From Sphingomonas palmae (GTDB lineage Bacteria > Pseudomonadota > Alphaproteobacteria > Sphingomonadales > Sphingomonadaceae), in the NCBI RefSeq assembly GCF_900109565.1, contig NZ_FNZZ01000005.1:124001-188000 (forward strand): DNA of 64,000 bases. Direction: 5' to 3'. Made by a program: the position numbers and the translations under genes. Of the stretch, positions 8,673 to 17,463 are shown piece after piece (position 1 is the first letter of the stretch; every line of letters starts with the position of its first letter). The notes under the pieces are model-generated. The model searched no databases, had not been told where the DNA came from, and was given only the letters and a program-made list of their open reading frames with translations.

Positions 8673-8742
8673 CGCGCAACTTACTTGCGCGACAGATCGG
8701 AGGTAAACGACAGAGGAAAGGGGCTTCCGGATAGCATCCGGA
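8673..8742. promoter_or_regulatory. Two inverted repeats in the dnd leader, possible operators
   Basis: Between the LysR stop and dndB there are two perfect dyads. One is CGCGCAA-CTTAC-TTGCGCG (8673-8691), the other TCCGGAT-AGC-ATCCGGA (8726-8742). The first has no following T-run, so a terminator for the LysR gene is possible but not strong. The second lies directly before the dndB ribosome binding site (GGAGAAGG). DndB is reported to act as a transcriptional regulator of dnd genes in other bacteria, so either could be its operator; this is an inference. Confidence 0.5.
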
Positions 8743-8754
8743 GAAGGAAAAGAG

Positions 8755-9786
8755 TTGGATAACACTTATAGTTTCGCAGCCGTGCGAGGTGTGCAGGCCC
8801 GCCGGGCCTTTTACGTCGCCATGGTTCCCCTCAAGGTCATCGAACGCCTCTTCCGCTTCGACGAGGAAGACCTGCCCGTCGAGCTGCGGGCGCAACGGGA
8901 CCTCAACCGCGCGCGCATACCCGCGATCGCGCGATACATCACCGACAACGCGGACGAGTACGTCCTTTCGGCGCTCTCCGCTTCGATTGACGGCGCGTTC
9001 CGCTTCGAGCCGCTTCCAGGCCAGCGCTCGATCGGCACGCTGCTGATCGACATGACGGCCGTCATCCTGATCAACGACGGACAGCATCGACGCGCCGGCA
9101 TCGTGGAGGCGCTGAGGGAGCGCCCGTCGCTCGGCGACGAGACGATCGCCGTCACCCTCTTCCCGGACGAGGGGCTCGAACGGTCGCAGCAGATGTTCGT
9201 CGACCTCAATCAGCATGGCGTGAAGCCGGCCAGGTCGCTCCGCCTGTTCTACGACGGGCGCGACGATGTGGCGCGTCTCACCCGCGCCGTGGCCGATGCC
9301 ATCCCGCTCTTCCGGGAGTTCACGGACTTCAGCCGCTCCAACCTTCCCGCGGGATCGCGCAAGCTGTTCGCCTTCAGCAACCTCCACACGGCTACCAAGA
9401 CGCTCGTCAGCGACGCGCGGCTCTCGGCGACCGCGGAGGACCCCGCCGGCGTGGTCGCGTTCTGGGAGGCCGTCATCGAGAACATGCCCGACTGGCAGGC
9501 GGTGGGACGGCGCGAGGTGTCCGCAGCTGACCTACGCCGCGAAACCGTCCATGCCCACGGGATCGCGCTCGAGGCGATCGCTATCGCGGGAGCCCGCATG
9601 ATCGACCTCGATCCCACGGGATGGCGCGAGGCCCTGACGGCGCTTCGTCGGGTAGATTGGTCGAGAACGAACAAGAGGCTGTGGGAGGGACGCGCGCTCC
9701 TCAACGGACGCGTGAACCGGTCCCGTACTAGCGTGCTGCTCACGGCCGAGCTCATTTCCCGCGCGGTTCCCCAACAAAGGCCCTGA
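8755..9786 (+). CDS. dndB: DndB, DNA phosphorothioation regulator with DGQHR motif
   Basis: DndB is the non-essential, regulatory component of DNA phosphorothioation cassettes. The 343-residue protein carries the family-defining DGQHR signature (INDGQHRRAG, about residues 106-115) and the FVDLNQHGVKPARSLRLFYD block (about 150-170). The start appears to be TTG at 8755: GGAGAAGG lies upstream and residues 5-40 (YSFAAVRGVQARRAFYVAM) match DndB N-termini, whereas the first ATG (8821) would remove them. It is the first gene of dndB-C-D-E-A. A second, divergent DGQHR protein occurs at 17460. Confidence 0.93.
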   Translation: MDNTYSFAAVRGVQARRAFYVAMVPLKVIERLFRFDEEDLPVELRAQRDLNRARIPAIARYITDNADEYVLSALSASIDGAFRFEPLPGQRSIGTLLIDMTAVILINDGQHRRAGIVEALRERPSLGDETIAVTLFPDEGLERSQQMFVDLNQHGVKPARSLRLFYDGRDDVARLTRAVADAIPLFREFTDFSRSNLPAGSRKLFAFSNLHTATKTLVSDARLSATAEDPAGVVAFWEAVIENMPDWQAVGRREVSAADLRRETVHAHGIALEAIAIAGARMIDLDPTGWREALTALRRVDWSRTNKRLWEGRALLNGRVNRSRTSVLLTAELISRAVPQQRP

Positions 9787-9830
9787 CGCCTTTCCGCGAA
9801 TCGGCTAGAATCGGATCAAGGCTGGTGCAT

Positions 9831-11333
9831 ATGAAGAACATCGTACGAGAAGACGGCGCTGCGCGCATGAAGCGCATCCATGACGACATACGTGAAATCT
9901 ATCTGGCGGACGCTCGTCCCTGGGTCGTGGGCTACTCCGGGGGCAAGGATTCCACCACCGCGCTCCAGCTGATCTGGTCCGCCATCTCCGAACTGGACAA
10001 GGAGCGCCGGACGAAGCCGATCTACGTCATCAGTTCCGACACCCTGGTGGAGACGCCCGTCGTCTCCAACTACATTGACGTATCCCTGAAGCGGATCGCC
10101 CAGGCGGCGGTCGAGCAGGACATGCCGGTCATCACCCACAAGGTGATGCCCGAGGTGGACAAGAGCTTCTGGGTAAACCTGATCGGCCGTGGCTATCCCG
10201 CACCGTCGCGACGCTTTCGCTGGTGCACCGAACGCCTCAAGATCGAACCGGCGAACGACTTCATCCGAAGCCGGGTCGCCGAGTTCGGCGAAGTCGTCAT
10301 GGTGCTCGGCGTTCGCAGGCAGGAGTCCGCCACCCGCGCGCAGGTCATGTCGCTGCACAGCATCGAGGGTTCGCGGCTCTCCAAGCATTCGTCTCTGCTG
10401 AACGCGTTCGTGTACGCGCCGATCGCAGACTTCTCGACCGACGACGTATGGACCTACCTGCTTCAGCACGCCTCGCCCTGGGGTAACGACAACCGCGACC
10501 TCGTGGCGATGTACCGCAACGCGGCATCGGGCGAGTGTCCACTTGTGGTGGATACGTCCACCCCGTCGTGCGGCAACTCGCGCTTCGGCTGCTGGGTCTG
10601 CACCGTCGTTGAGCGTGACAAGGCCATGGAGGCCATGATCGACTCCGGCGAGGATTGGCTGACGCCGCTCCTGGAGTTCCGCGACATGCTCGCCGAAACT
10701 CAGGACCCGAAACGCAAGCTCGAATTCCGCGACCACCGCCGCCGGACCGGCGGCGTCTCGTTCATCGGCGACACTGACCGCGTCATGCCGGGACCCTACA
10801 CGATGGACTTCCGCCGGACGCTGCTGCGACGGCTGCTGGAGACGCAGCGGGCGGTAGCCGCCGAGGCGCCTCCTGGTGAGGCCCCGATCCTGATTCATCC
10901 GAACGAGCTGCAGGAGATCCGTCGGCTCTGGCGGACCGAGCGTGGCGACTGGGAGGACTCGGTGCCGCGGATCGTTCGTGAGACGCTGGGGCGCGACGCG
11001 AAATACATAGAACCCGATTGGGTGTCCGAAGACGCTGTTGCGTTCACGGCGGAAGACGGGGAGCTCCTGAATGGGCTCTGCGAGGAAGCAGACGTGCCGG
11101 TCGAGCTGGTGATGCGTCTCCTCGACATCGAGCGCGGATCGCATGGGCTGAAGCGGCGGCATGGCGTCCACACCCGCATCGAGGACGCCTTCCGACTGGA
11201 ATGGCGGGATCACGACGCAGTGGTGGCGGAGCGACGGCTGGCCATTGGAATGACCGCGGCGAACGACGCGGCCATCGTCGATGACGACGAGCTCGAGCTC
11301 CCCTTCGATCCTGACGGGGAAGTCTCGCGATGA
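9831..11333 (+). CDS. dndC: DndC, PAPS-reductase-like ATP pyrophosphatase of DNA phosphorothioation
   Basis: DndC activates the DNA backbone phosphate in the sulfur-modification reaction. The PP-loop SGGKDSTTALQL is at about residues 37-48. The PAPS-reductase-like CTERLKIEP follows near 134-142. A Cys cluster for the iron-sulfur centre is visible (CPLVVDTS...SCGNSRFGCWVC, about 238-262). Its 500 residues fit the family. The ATG at 9831 was chosen over the upstream in-frame GTG at 9825. The Shine-Dalgarno is weak. It starts 45 bases after dndB and overlaps dndD by four bases (ATGA), which points to translational coupling. Confidence 0.96.
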   Translation: MKNIVREDGAARMKRIHDDIREIYLADARPWVVGYSGGKDSTTALQLIWSAISELDKERRTKPIYVISSDTLVETPVVSNYIDVSLKRIAQAAVEQDMPVITHKVMPEVDKSFWVNLIGRGYPAPSRRFRWCTERLKIEPANDFIRSRVAEFGEVVMVLGVRRQESATRAQVMSLHSIEGSRLSKHSSLLNAFVYAPIADFSTDDVWTYLLQHASPWGNDNRDLVAMYRNAASGECPLVVDTSTPSCGNSRFGCWVCTVVERDKAMEAMIDSGEDWLTPLLEFRDMLAETQDPKRKLEFRDHRRRTGGVSFIGDTDRVMPGPYTMDFRRTLLRRLLETQRAVAAEAPPGEAPILIHPNELQEIRRLWRTERGDWEDSVPRIVRETLGRDAKYIEPDWVSEDAVAFTAEDGELLNGLCEEADVPVELVMRLLDIERGSHGLKRRHGVHTRIEDAFRLEWRDHDAVVAERRLAIGMTAANDAAIVDDDELELPFDPDGEVSR

Positions 11334-13333
11334 TCCTCCGGACGATCGAGATCGAGAATTTCGGGCTGTACGCAGGTCGTCAGACGCTGGACCTCGTACC
11401 GCGGCGGGGGACCTCCCGGCCGACGCCGGTCATCCTGTTCGGCGGACGCAACGGCGCCGGCAAGACGACGCTCCTGGAGGCGGTCAGGCTCGCCCTGTAC
11501 GGCAAGCTGGCACTCGGCCATCGCGTTGGACAGGCCGAGTACGAGGAGCATCTGCTGGCCCGCATGCACGTCGGTGCGGGCGGGCATGTCGCCGGATCCG
11601 CATCCGTCGGCATGGAGTTCGACTATGCCGAAGCGGGAAGGATCCATCGCTACCGCGTGATCCGCCGCTGGACCGCCAAGGGCAAGAAGGCCGTGGAGAC
11701 GCTGATCCTGGAGAAGGACGGCCGCCCCGTGGACTCCGTGCCCCGAGAGGAATGGCACCACTTCCTGCAGGAACTGATTCCGCCCGGCGTGTCTCAGCTC
11801 TTCTTCTTCGACGGCGAGAAGATCGCGGAGATCGCGCGAGACGACGTCGACGACGGCCTGGCGGACGCCGTCCGCGGCCTGCTCGGCATCGAGATGGTAG
11901 GTCGCCTCCGTACCGATCTCGGCCTTTTCATGGCACGGCGGGAGAACAAGGAGGGGGCCGCCGCCGCGAGCCGGCTCAAGACCGTCATCGACGAGCTGGA
12001 CCACACCGACCGGATGGTCGCGGACATGCAGGAGGTCGTAGCCGAGCTGACCTCCCGGCGCATGGGTCAGGTGCGGGCCGCCGCGAACCTGCGCCAGCGC
12101 TTCGCCGCGGAAGGCGGGGACGCGGCGAGCCAGCGAGCAAAGTTCGAGGCCACTCGGGACGAAGCGCGTCACCAGCTCGCCCGCCGAGAAACCGAGCTGC
12201 GCGAGCTTGCGGGCGGGCTTCTCCCGTTCGCTATGGCGCCCAAGACCGTCCAACGACTGACGGCGGCGCTCTCGCGATCAGCCGGCACCGGAGCGGCGGA
12301 GGCAGCTGTGCTCCGCGAACGATTGCTGGCATGGCGCGGGACGGGCGATCCGCCACGCTCCGCGCAGTGGAAGGAGGGTCACTGGCGCGATCTAGACGCA
12401 TTCCTGGCGGCAGAGGGCTACGCACCCAGCTCAGGCGACGAGCCTCTATCCGACCTGGGTGCGAACGAGCGCGCAAGCCTCCTCCACCATCTGCGCGAGG
12501 TGCGCGAGACCACCGTCGCGCGCTCCGCGCTGATCGCGTCCGAGATGGATCGGCTTGGCGGCAGGCTGCGCGACGCCGAAGCCAACCTGGTGAGGGCGTC
12601 CGGTCAAGGCGCCGCCCTCATCGGTCAGGAGATCGGGCTGGCGGACAGCCAGGTTTCGGCGACCGAGGCCGAGCTTAAGGCACGTGAGGAGGAGCTAAAG
12701 GGACTGGAATTCAAGCGCACCACGCTTCGCCGTGAGCGTGAACGACTTCTCAAAGCCCAGGCCGAAGCGCAAGCTACTCAAGGCCGGACCGCATTGGCCG
12801 GCCGCATCGGGCAGGTCCTCGAACGCTACGAGGAGCGGCTGCTGGAGTCGAAGCTGGCGACCCTGCAGGCCGAATTCGTCCGCCGCTTCAACCATCTCGC
12901 CCGCAAAGGCGGCTTCGTCGCCGACGCGCGCATCGACAGGAACACCTTCGCCACCACCCTCATCGACCAGGACGGACGCGAAATCGCCAAGTCGGCGCTC
13001 TCGGCGGGCGAGAAGCAGGTCTACGCGATCGCCATGCTGTGGGCGCTGGCACATACCAGCGGCCGTGCCCTGCCGATGATCATCGACACGCCTCTCGCGC
13101 GTCTGGACTCGGAGCACCGCCGGACCTTCGTGGAGCGGTACCTGCCAGAGGCGAGCCACCAGGTCATCGTCCTCTCGACGGACACCGAAGTCGACGATCC
13201 GCTGCTACGCCGCCTGCGTCCGGCCGTGAGCCACACCTATCGGCTCGACTACGATCCCGAGCGGCGCGCCACCTCGGCGCACCGGGGCTACTTCGGAGAT
13301 GAGGAGGCAGCCGATGCGGTTCACCAAAATTAA
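11330..13333 (+). CDS. dndD: DndD, SMC/Rad50-like ATPase of DNA phosphorothioation
   Basis: DndD is an ATPase related to SMC/RecF proteins, thought to open or scan DNA during sulfur incorporation. The Walker A motif GGRNGAGKTTL lies at about residues 38-48. The FFFDGEKIAEIA motif near 158-170 is typical of DndD. Long Glu/Arg/Ala-rich coiled coils fill 200-530, broken by a globular stretch. The signature ALSAGEKQVYAIAML is near 557-571 and Walker B PMIIDTPLARLD near 581-592. The length of 667 matches the family. The ATG overlaps the dndC stop. Confidence 0.96.
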   Translation: MILRTIEIENFGLYAGRQTLDLVPRRGTSRPTPVILFGGRNGAGKTTLLEAVRLALYGKLALGHRVGQAEYEEHLLARMHVGAGGHVAGSASVGMEFDYAEAGRIHRYRVIRRWTAKGKKAVETLILEKDGRPVDSVPREEWHHFLQELIPPGVSQLFFFDGEKIAEIARDDVDDGLADAVRGLLGIEMVGRLRTDLGLFMARRENKEGAAAASRLKTVIDELDHTDRMVADMQEVVAELTSRRMGQVRAAANLRQRFAAEGGDAASQRAKFEATRDEARHQLARRETELRELAGGLLPFAMAPKTVQRLTAALSRSAGTGAAEAAVLRERLLAWRGTGDPPRSAQWKEGHWRDLDAFLAAEGYAPSSGDEPLSDLGANERASLLHHLREVRETTVARSALIASEMDRLGGRLRDAEANLVRASGQGAALIGQEIGLADSQVSATEAELKAREEELKGLEFKRTTLRRERERLLKAQAEAQATQGRTALAGRIGQVLERYEERLLESKLATLQAEFVRRFNHLARKGGFVADARIDRNTFATTLIDQDGREIAKSALSAGEKQVYAIAMLWALAHTSGRALPMIIDTPLARLDSEHRRTFVERYLPEASHQVIVLSTDTEVDDPLLRRLRPAVSHTYRLDYDPERRATSAHRGYFGDEEAADAVHQN

Positions 13334-13685
13334 GATCTCGGCGGATGCCGAGAGCAGGCTCCGCTCCGTCCGCCAGAAGACGGGCCTGACGCCGAACCTT
13401 CTGTGCCGGATGGCGACCATGCTTTCCCTTGAAGAAGGACCGGTCGGACCGGGCACGGTCACCGACGAGGGTGGGCGCGAGATGAACGCATACACCCTGA
13501 CCGGCGAACACCACGCGCTGATCACGGCGATGATCCGGCTCGTCGAGGAGGAGGCGGAGGGTCATCGACTGCCCGATGAGGAGCTTCTCCTCCGCTTCCG
13601 CGCGCACATCCACCGCGGAGTGGGCACGCTCTCGGTGCGGGCCAAGTCGCCAGCCGACCTGGCGAGGCTGGCTGTAGCCGCATGA
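13314..13685 (+). CDS. dndE: DndE, small DNA-binding protein of DNA phosphorothioation
   Basis: This 123-residue protein has the DndE N-terminus (RFTKIKISADAESRLRSVRQKTGLTPNLLCRMA), and the conserved C-terminal region with RFRAHIHRGVGTLSVR near 96-111. DndE is reported to form tetramers and bind nicked DNA. The ATG at 13314 follows GAGGAGG and overlaps the end of dndD by 20 bases. The last codon overlaps the dndA start (ATGA). Four overlapping or closely spaced dnd genes thus form one translational unit. Confidence 0.93.
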   Translation: MRFTKIKISADAESRLRSVRQKTGLTPNLLCRMATMLSLEEGPVGPGTVTDEGGREMNAYTLTGEHHALITAMIRLVEEEAEGHRLPDEELLLRFRAHIHRGVGTLSVRAKSPADLARLAVAA

Positions 13686-14845
13686 CGATCGACGCTCCGC
13701 TCTATCTCGACCACAACGCCACGACACCCGTCGACCCGCGGGTGCTCGATGCAATGCTGCCCTTCTTCACGGAGGTCTTCGGCAACGCCTCCAGCGTGGA
13801 GCACGTGCACGGCAACCGGGCACAGGCAGCCGTGGCGAAGGCACGCGGTCAGGTGGCCGCACATCTGGGCGCGCGTGAGAACGAGATCGTCTTCACGGGG
13901 AGCTGCACAGAGGCCAGCAACATGGCCGTCCTCGGCGCGGCACGAGCCCGGCCCGAACGCAGGCACGTCGTGACCTCGGCGGTCGAGCATCCCGCGGTGA
14001 TGGAGCCGATGCGCCAGCTAGCGCGGGAGGGATACGACCTCAGTATCGTCGGGGTGGACGAGTACGGCCGAGTCGACCCGGGGGCGGTCGCCGCTGCGAT
14101 CCGAGACGACACGGCGCTCGTGTCCATCATGGGCGCCAACAACGAGGTGGGCACCACCCAGCCGCTCGCCGAGATCGGTGCCCTCTGCGAGGCACGCGGC
14201 ACGCTGTTCCATGCCGACCTCGCCCAGGTGCTGGCGCATCGACGCGTGGACGTCCAGGCCGAGCACATTCACCTCGCGAGCGTCTCCGGGCACAAGGCCT
14301 ATGGGCCGAAGGGCGTCGGCGCTCTTTACGTACGGTCGCGATCCCCGCGCGCGAAGCTCGCACAGACGATCTGGGGCGGCGGTCAAGAGAAGGGCTTGCG
14401 GTCGGGAACCCTCGCGGTCCCCCTGATCGTGGGGCTCGGTCAGGCGCTGGAGATCGCAGGGCGCGAAGGCGCGCGCGACAGCGAGCGCCTCTCGATCATG
14501 TGCCGCGCCTTCGTCTCGAAGGTCATGGATGCTCTCCCAGGGGTCAGGTACAACGGGCATCCGACGCATCGCATCCCTGGCAACGTCTCCTTGTCGATCG
14601 ACGGCATCGAGCCGCTGGCCCTGATACACCGGCTCAATCCCGTCGCCAGCTTCTCCGCCTCCAGCGCCTGCGCCACCGACAAGGTCACGACCAGCGACGT
14701 GCTGCTGGCGATGTTCGGCGACGCTCCTCGAGCGCGTCAGGCATTCCGCGTTTCCCCCGGAAGAGGCACCGACGCACGATCGCTGGAGCGTTTCGCCGAC
14801 CAGCTCATCGAGACTACCAGGGACCTAGCCCGCCTCGCCGCCTGA
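13682..14845 (+). CDS. dndA: DndA-type cysteine desulfurase
   Basis: This PLP enzyme supplies persulfide sulfur for phosphorothioation and probably assembles the DndC iron-sulfur cluster. The 387-residue NifS/IscS-fold protein starts YLDHNATTPVDPRVL. It has the PLP lysine in SGHKAYGPKG (about residue 203) and the sulfur-carrying Cys in SSACATDK (about 328). It is the last gene of the cassette and overlaps dndE by four bases, so a dedicated desulfurase is kept with the modification genes rather than borrowing the housekeeping IscS. Confidence 0.93.
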   Translation: MTIDAPLYLDHNATTPVDPRVLDAMLPFFTEVFGNASSVEHVHGNRAQAAVAKARGQVAAHLGARENEIVFTGSCTEASNMAVLGAARARPERRHVVTSAVEHPAVMEPMRQLAREGYDLSIVGVDEYGRVDPGAVAAAIRDDTALVSIMGANNEVGTTQPLAEIGALCEARGTLFHADLAQVLAHRRVDVQAEHIHLASVSGHKAYGPKGVGALYVRSRSPRAKLAQTIWGGGQEKGLRSGTLAVPLIVGLGQALEIAGREGARDSERLSIMCRAFVSKVMDALPGVRYNGHPTHRIPGNVSLSIDGIEPLALIHRLNPVASFSASSACATDKVTTSDVLLAMFGDAPRARQAFRVSPGRGTDARSLERFADQLIETTRDLARLAA

Positions 14846-15054
14846 AGCGTTGGGTCCGCAGCATCGTGCCCTACTATCTTGGATTACGCGCCGGTTGATC
14901 GCGCGAAGTTCATCCGGTTCGGCTTTCAAAGGGGGCCGTCTGCCGAACGCGCCCGGTCCGTCCACTGATCAGCTCAGCATTTCGCTCTGTACGCATCAGG
15001 GATGACGAACACCTCGTCGGCACGGCCATAAACAAGCGTGTTCTGCCGACCTGC

Positions 15055-16617
15055 TTACAGCTGCGCATCGCGGGCCTGCCGAACAAGCCGCCACCAAGGG
15101 AGCAACTCCTCCAGTTCGTCGTCGAAAGGGAAGGGGCGTCGCTGAAGACCGGTCCCGAACAGATCCGTGTGAATGCTCGAAAGCAGCCAGCCGTAACGGT
15201 CGACCTTCGCCGCCTCCTCCACCGCCTGCAGCAGCGTCTCTGGCGTGGCAACGCGTAGCACCGATTCCAGCTGCGCTATGGAGGCGAAGGTCACCGGGCG
15301 GCGGTCGCCCACAACGATCCCGGGATCCATGTCTCCGGCAATCACCTCCGCCCGCACCATGACCTTCTCGATCATGCCGGGTCTCGCGACGAACCAGTCG
15401 TCGAGCGAGAGCAGTAACCCCCTCACGTCGTTAGACAGCGCCCTGCCCGTAAGTCCCCGGCGGCAATGCGAGAAGAAGCGCCATATCTGCGCGACCCCCT
15501 TGGCCATCTCCTCGTAACCTCGCTCGCCGGATGGATCTTCGCTGAAGCGTGCATTGAAGCTCATCCTGGTTGCCTTGCACTCGATGATCAGGCGCAGCGA
15601 ATCGTCAGCCTCCGTGAGCAGGATGTCCGGCGAGGCGATGTCCTCGCCCGCGGCCCGGTAGCTGAACTCACGCTCGAACGGCATCTGCGGCAGCATCGCC
15701 CCAAGCAAGCGGAGGACGTAGGCCTCGAAGCGGCGGCCGTAATCCGCGCGGACCGCGCCGCCGCCGCCGACGACATCGTAGAAGAGACCTGACGTGACCC
15801 TGCTGACGATCAGGTCCGGTAGCGGCGCTCGCATGCGGCGGCCGCGGGGACCAAACGTGATGCATGGAAACTGTCTGAGGACGCTGGGCTTGTAGGCCGT
15901 AGCGTCACCCTCCGCCCGAGCACCCGGCGCGATCTCCACCACGTGAGAGATCGGCCGCGCGATCCTGGCGAGAACCGCCTGGAGCCGCTCCGGCGCTACT
16001 CCGAGCGCCTGGAACACCTTGAGATCCGAACCCGGCCGCATAACGGGATCAAGAAGGAAGCCAGCCATCAGCCCGTAGCCCACGAATGTCATGTCAGCGA
16101 CGGTCAACTTGTGCTCCTCCGCCAGATACCTGGCCGAGTCCCCCTGACCGTAGACGGAAACGCTGCGGTAGAACTCCGCGGTCGTGGTGAAGCCCCGCTG
16201 CCATTCGAACTGGCGCGCGCTGATGCGGCCGAGCTCCTGCATGATGGGCAACTGGGCCCGGCGAGCCGCGTACTCCGCGCCTTCCAGCCTACGCAGCAGG
16301 TTCACCAGCGCGGTGACGGAGGGCCAACCCTTGGCGTCGAAGGTCGTGTACCTGCTCCGCCGCGGCGTGGTGAGCAGCTCGTTGGCGAGCGTCTCGAGCT
16401 CCCAAGGATAAACCGCGTGTGGCCCCACGATGCCCTCCGTCGCAGCGCCGGCGGGAACGCCGCGGAAGAACGGGAGAGCCTTATCGCTGCGTCCGGTCTG
16501 CAAGGCGTTGACCGCCCAGATCAGCGCCATGAAAGCCTCATGATCGGCATGCGCCAATACGTCGGCCAAAAGCTGGCGAACGTGCGCCGCTGACTCCTCG
16601 GTCAGATCATCCGTCAT
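15055..16617 (-). CDS. PD-(D/E)XK nuclease-domain protein, possible restriction component
   Basis: I do not recognise a named family for the whole 520-residue protein. Near residues 320-360 it has a nuclease-like pattern: ASPDILLTEADD followed by LRLIIECKATR. This matches the PD-x(n)-ExK signature of PD-(D/E)XK nucleases, with the preceding RRFEAYVLRLLG helix also in keeping. The first 250 residues are mostly helical with no motif I can name. It is transcribed towards dndA, convergent with the cassette, with a 209-base gap. dndFGH-type restriction genes are absent, so this protein or the next operon may be the interference partner of the modification; this is an inference. Confidence 0.7.
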   Translation of the reverse strand: MTDDLTEESAAHVRQLLADVLAHADHEAFMALIWAVNALQTGRSDKALPFFRGVPAGAATEGIVGPHAVYPWELETLANELLTTPRRSRYTTFDAKGWPSVTALVNLLRRLEGAEYAARRAQLPIMQELGRISARQFEWQRGFTTTAEFYRSVSVYGQGDSARYLAEEHKLTVADMTFVGYGLMAGFLLDPVMRPGSDLKVFQALGVAPERLQAVLARIARPISHVVEIAPGARAEGDATAYKPSVLRQFPCITFGPRGRRMRAPLPDLIVSRVTSGLFYDVVGGGGAVRADYGRRFEAYVLRLLGAMLPQMPFEREFSYRAAGEDIASPDILLTEADDSLRLIIECKATRMSFNARFSEDPSGERGYEEMAKGVAQIWRFFSHCRRGLTGRALSNDVRGLLLSLDDWFVARPGMIEKVMVRAEVIAGDMDPGIVVGDRRPVTFASIAQLESVLRVATPETLLQAVEEAAKVDRYGWLLSSIHTDLFGTGLQRRPFPFDDELEELLPWWRLVRQARDAQL

Positions 16618-16814
16618 GACTTCGAGGCGTATAGGCGGCAGCCGTCCTCCTCAACTCGTCATGAAAGCGTATTCCGCATAGTTGCCGACGAACCGAGCCT
16701 CCTCACCCTCGTGAGGGCAGCTGCGTTGTCGCGTTTTCGGCGGAAATCAGGTTCCTACTGGAACGAGTCCTTTGCAAGCCGTTGACAACGCTCACCGAGC
16801 ACGGCCTTCTCCGG

Positions 16815-16838
16815 CGGGCGGCTCGAGACAGCCGCCCG
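16815..16838. repeat. Nine-base-arm hairpin in the leader of the GIY-YIG operon
   Basis: CGGGCGGCT (16815-16823) and AGCCGCCCG (16830-16838) form a perfect inverted repeat around a six-base loop, about 85 bases before the GIY-YIG start. No T-run follows, so it is more likely an operator or RNA leader hairpin than a terminator. A TTGACA-like -35 occurs upstream at 16782-16787, but the -10 position (CCTTCT) is poor. The rest of the 300-base gap (16618-16923) shows nothing else I can name. Confidence 0.45.
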
Positions 16839-16923
16839 GGGGAAGCATGCGGCCAGTTCTCACAACCACTACCCGCGCCCACACGCGCCACTTCCGGTCC
16901 AAATTCAACGGGCCGGTGCGTTG

Positions 16924-17463
16924 ATGGCGGACGACAAGAAGACGGTCTGGGACAAGGAGGCGGAACACCGCCAGTTCATCCAGCACACGGACGGCATCAA
17001 GCTGCACCGCGAGGACTTCGTACTCTATCCCCACCTCTGGCAGCGCTACGGCAAGGGCCGAGGCCTCAAGTGGAAGACGATCCCTTTCGATCGCTCCAAG
17101 CGTCCGGAAGTTCCAAAGACCCAGGGCCTGTACGCCTTCGTCGTGCATCCTTCTGTGTCGGACCTGCCGCCCAGCGCTTGGCTGTTCTACATCGGCGAGG
17201 TTGGGGCGACCGCGTCCAAGGCGCGGACGTTCTGGAAGCGCTACGACGAGTACCTCGGCGAGCTCGACCGGACCACCCGCCCGAAGCTCTCCATGCTGCT
17301 GGAGCGCTACAGGGGTCACGTTCACTTCTACTACTGCGAGCTGGATCCGACGACGGTCGATCTGAAGGCCGTCGAGGCGGAGTTGATCACGGCAGCGTGG
17401 CCCTATGCCAACATCAAGGACTTCCATGTCCAATACGGACAAGTGAGGCGCGCATTCTCATGA
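16924..17463 (+). CDS. GIY-YIG nuclease-domain protein
   Basis: The 179-residue protein shows the GIY-YIG layout: GLY in TQGLYAFVV (about residue 67), YIG in LFYIGEVG (about 91), an Arg-containing helix (KARTFWKRYDEYL, about 99-111), and the catalytic Glu and terminal Asn in AVEAELITAAWPYANIKDF (about 150-168). All five expected catalytic positions (Tyr, Tyr, Arg, Glu, Asn) can be placed, so an active nuclease is plausible. No ribosome binding site stands out; TTG at 16921 is an alternative start. It overlaps the DGQHR gene by four bases, so it is the first gene of a four-gene operon. Confidence 0.75.
   Translation: MADDKKTVWDKEAEHRQFIQHTDGIKLHREDFVLYPHLWQRYGKGRGLKWKTIPFDRSKRPEVPKTQGLYAFVVHPSVSDLPPSAWLFYIGEVGATASKARTFWKRYDEYLGELDRTTRPKLSMLLERYRGHVHFYYCELDPTTVDLKAVEAELITAAWPYANIKDFHVQYGQVRRAFS

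Noticed and set aside
9816..11213. A 465-codon frame on the minus strand
   Set aside because: It is the antisense shadow of dndC, whose PP-loop and Cys motifs are unmistakable.
11281..12678. A 465-codon plus-strand frame overlapping dndD
   Set aside because: It is out of frame with dndD, which has Walker A, signature and Walker B motifs. The alternative is Arg/Gly/Pro-rich shadow sequence.
16815..16838. The nine-base-arm hairpin as a terminator
   Set aside because: No T-run follows on either strand and no gene ends next to it, so a leader or operator role is more likely.
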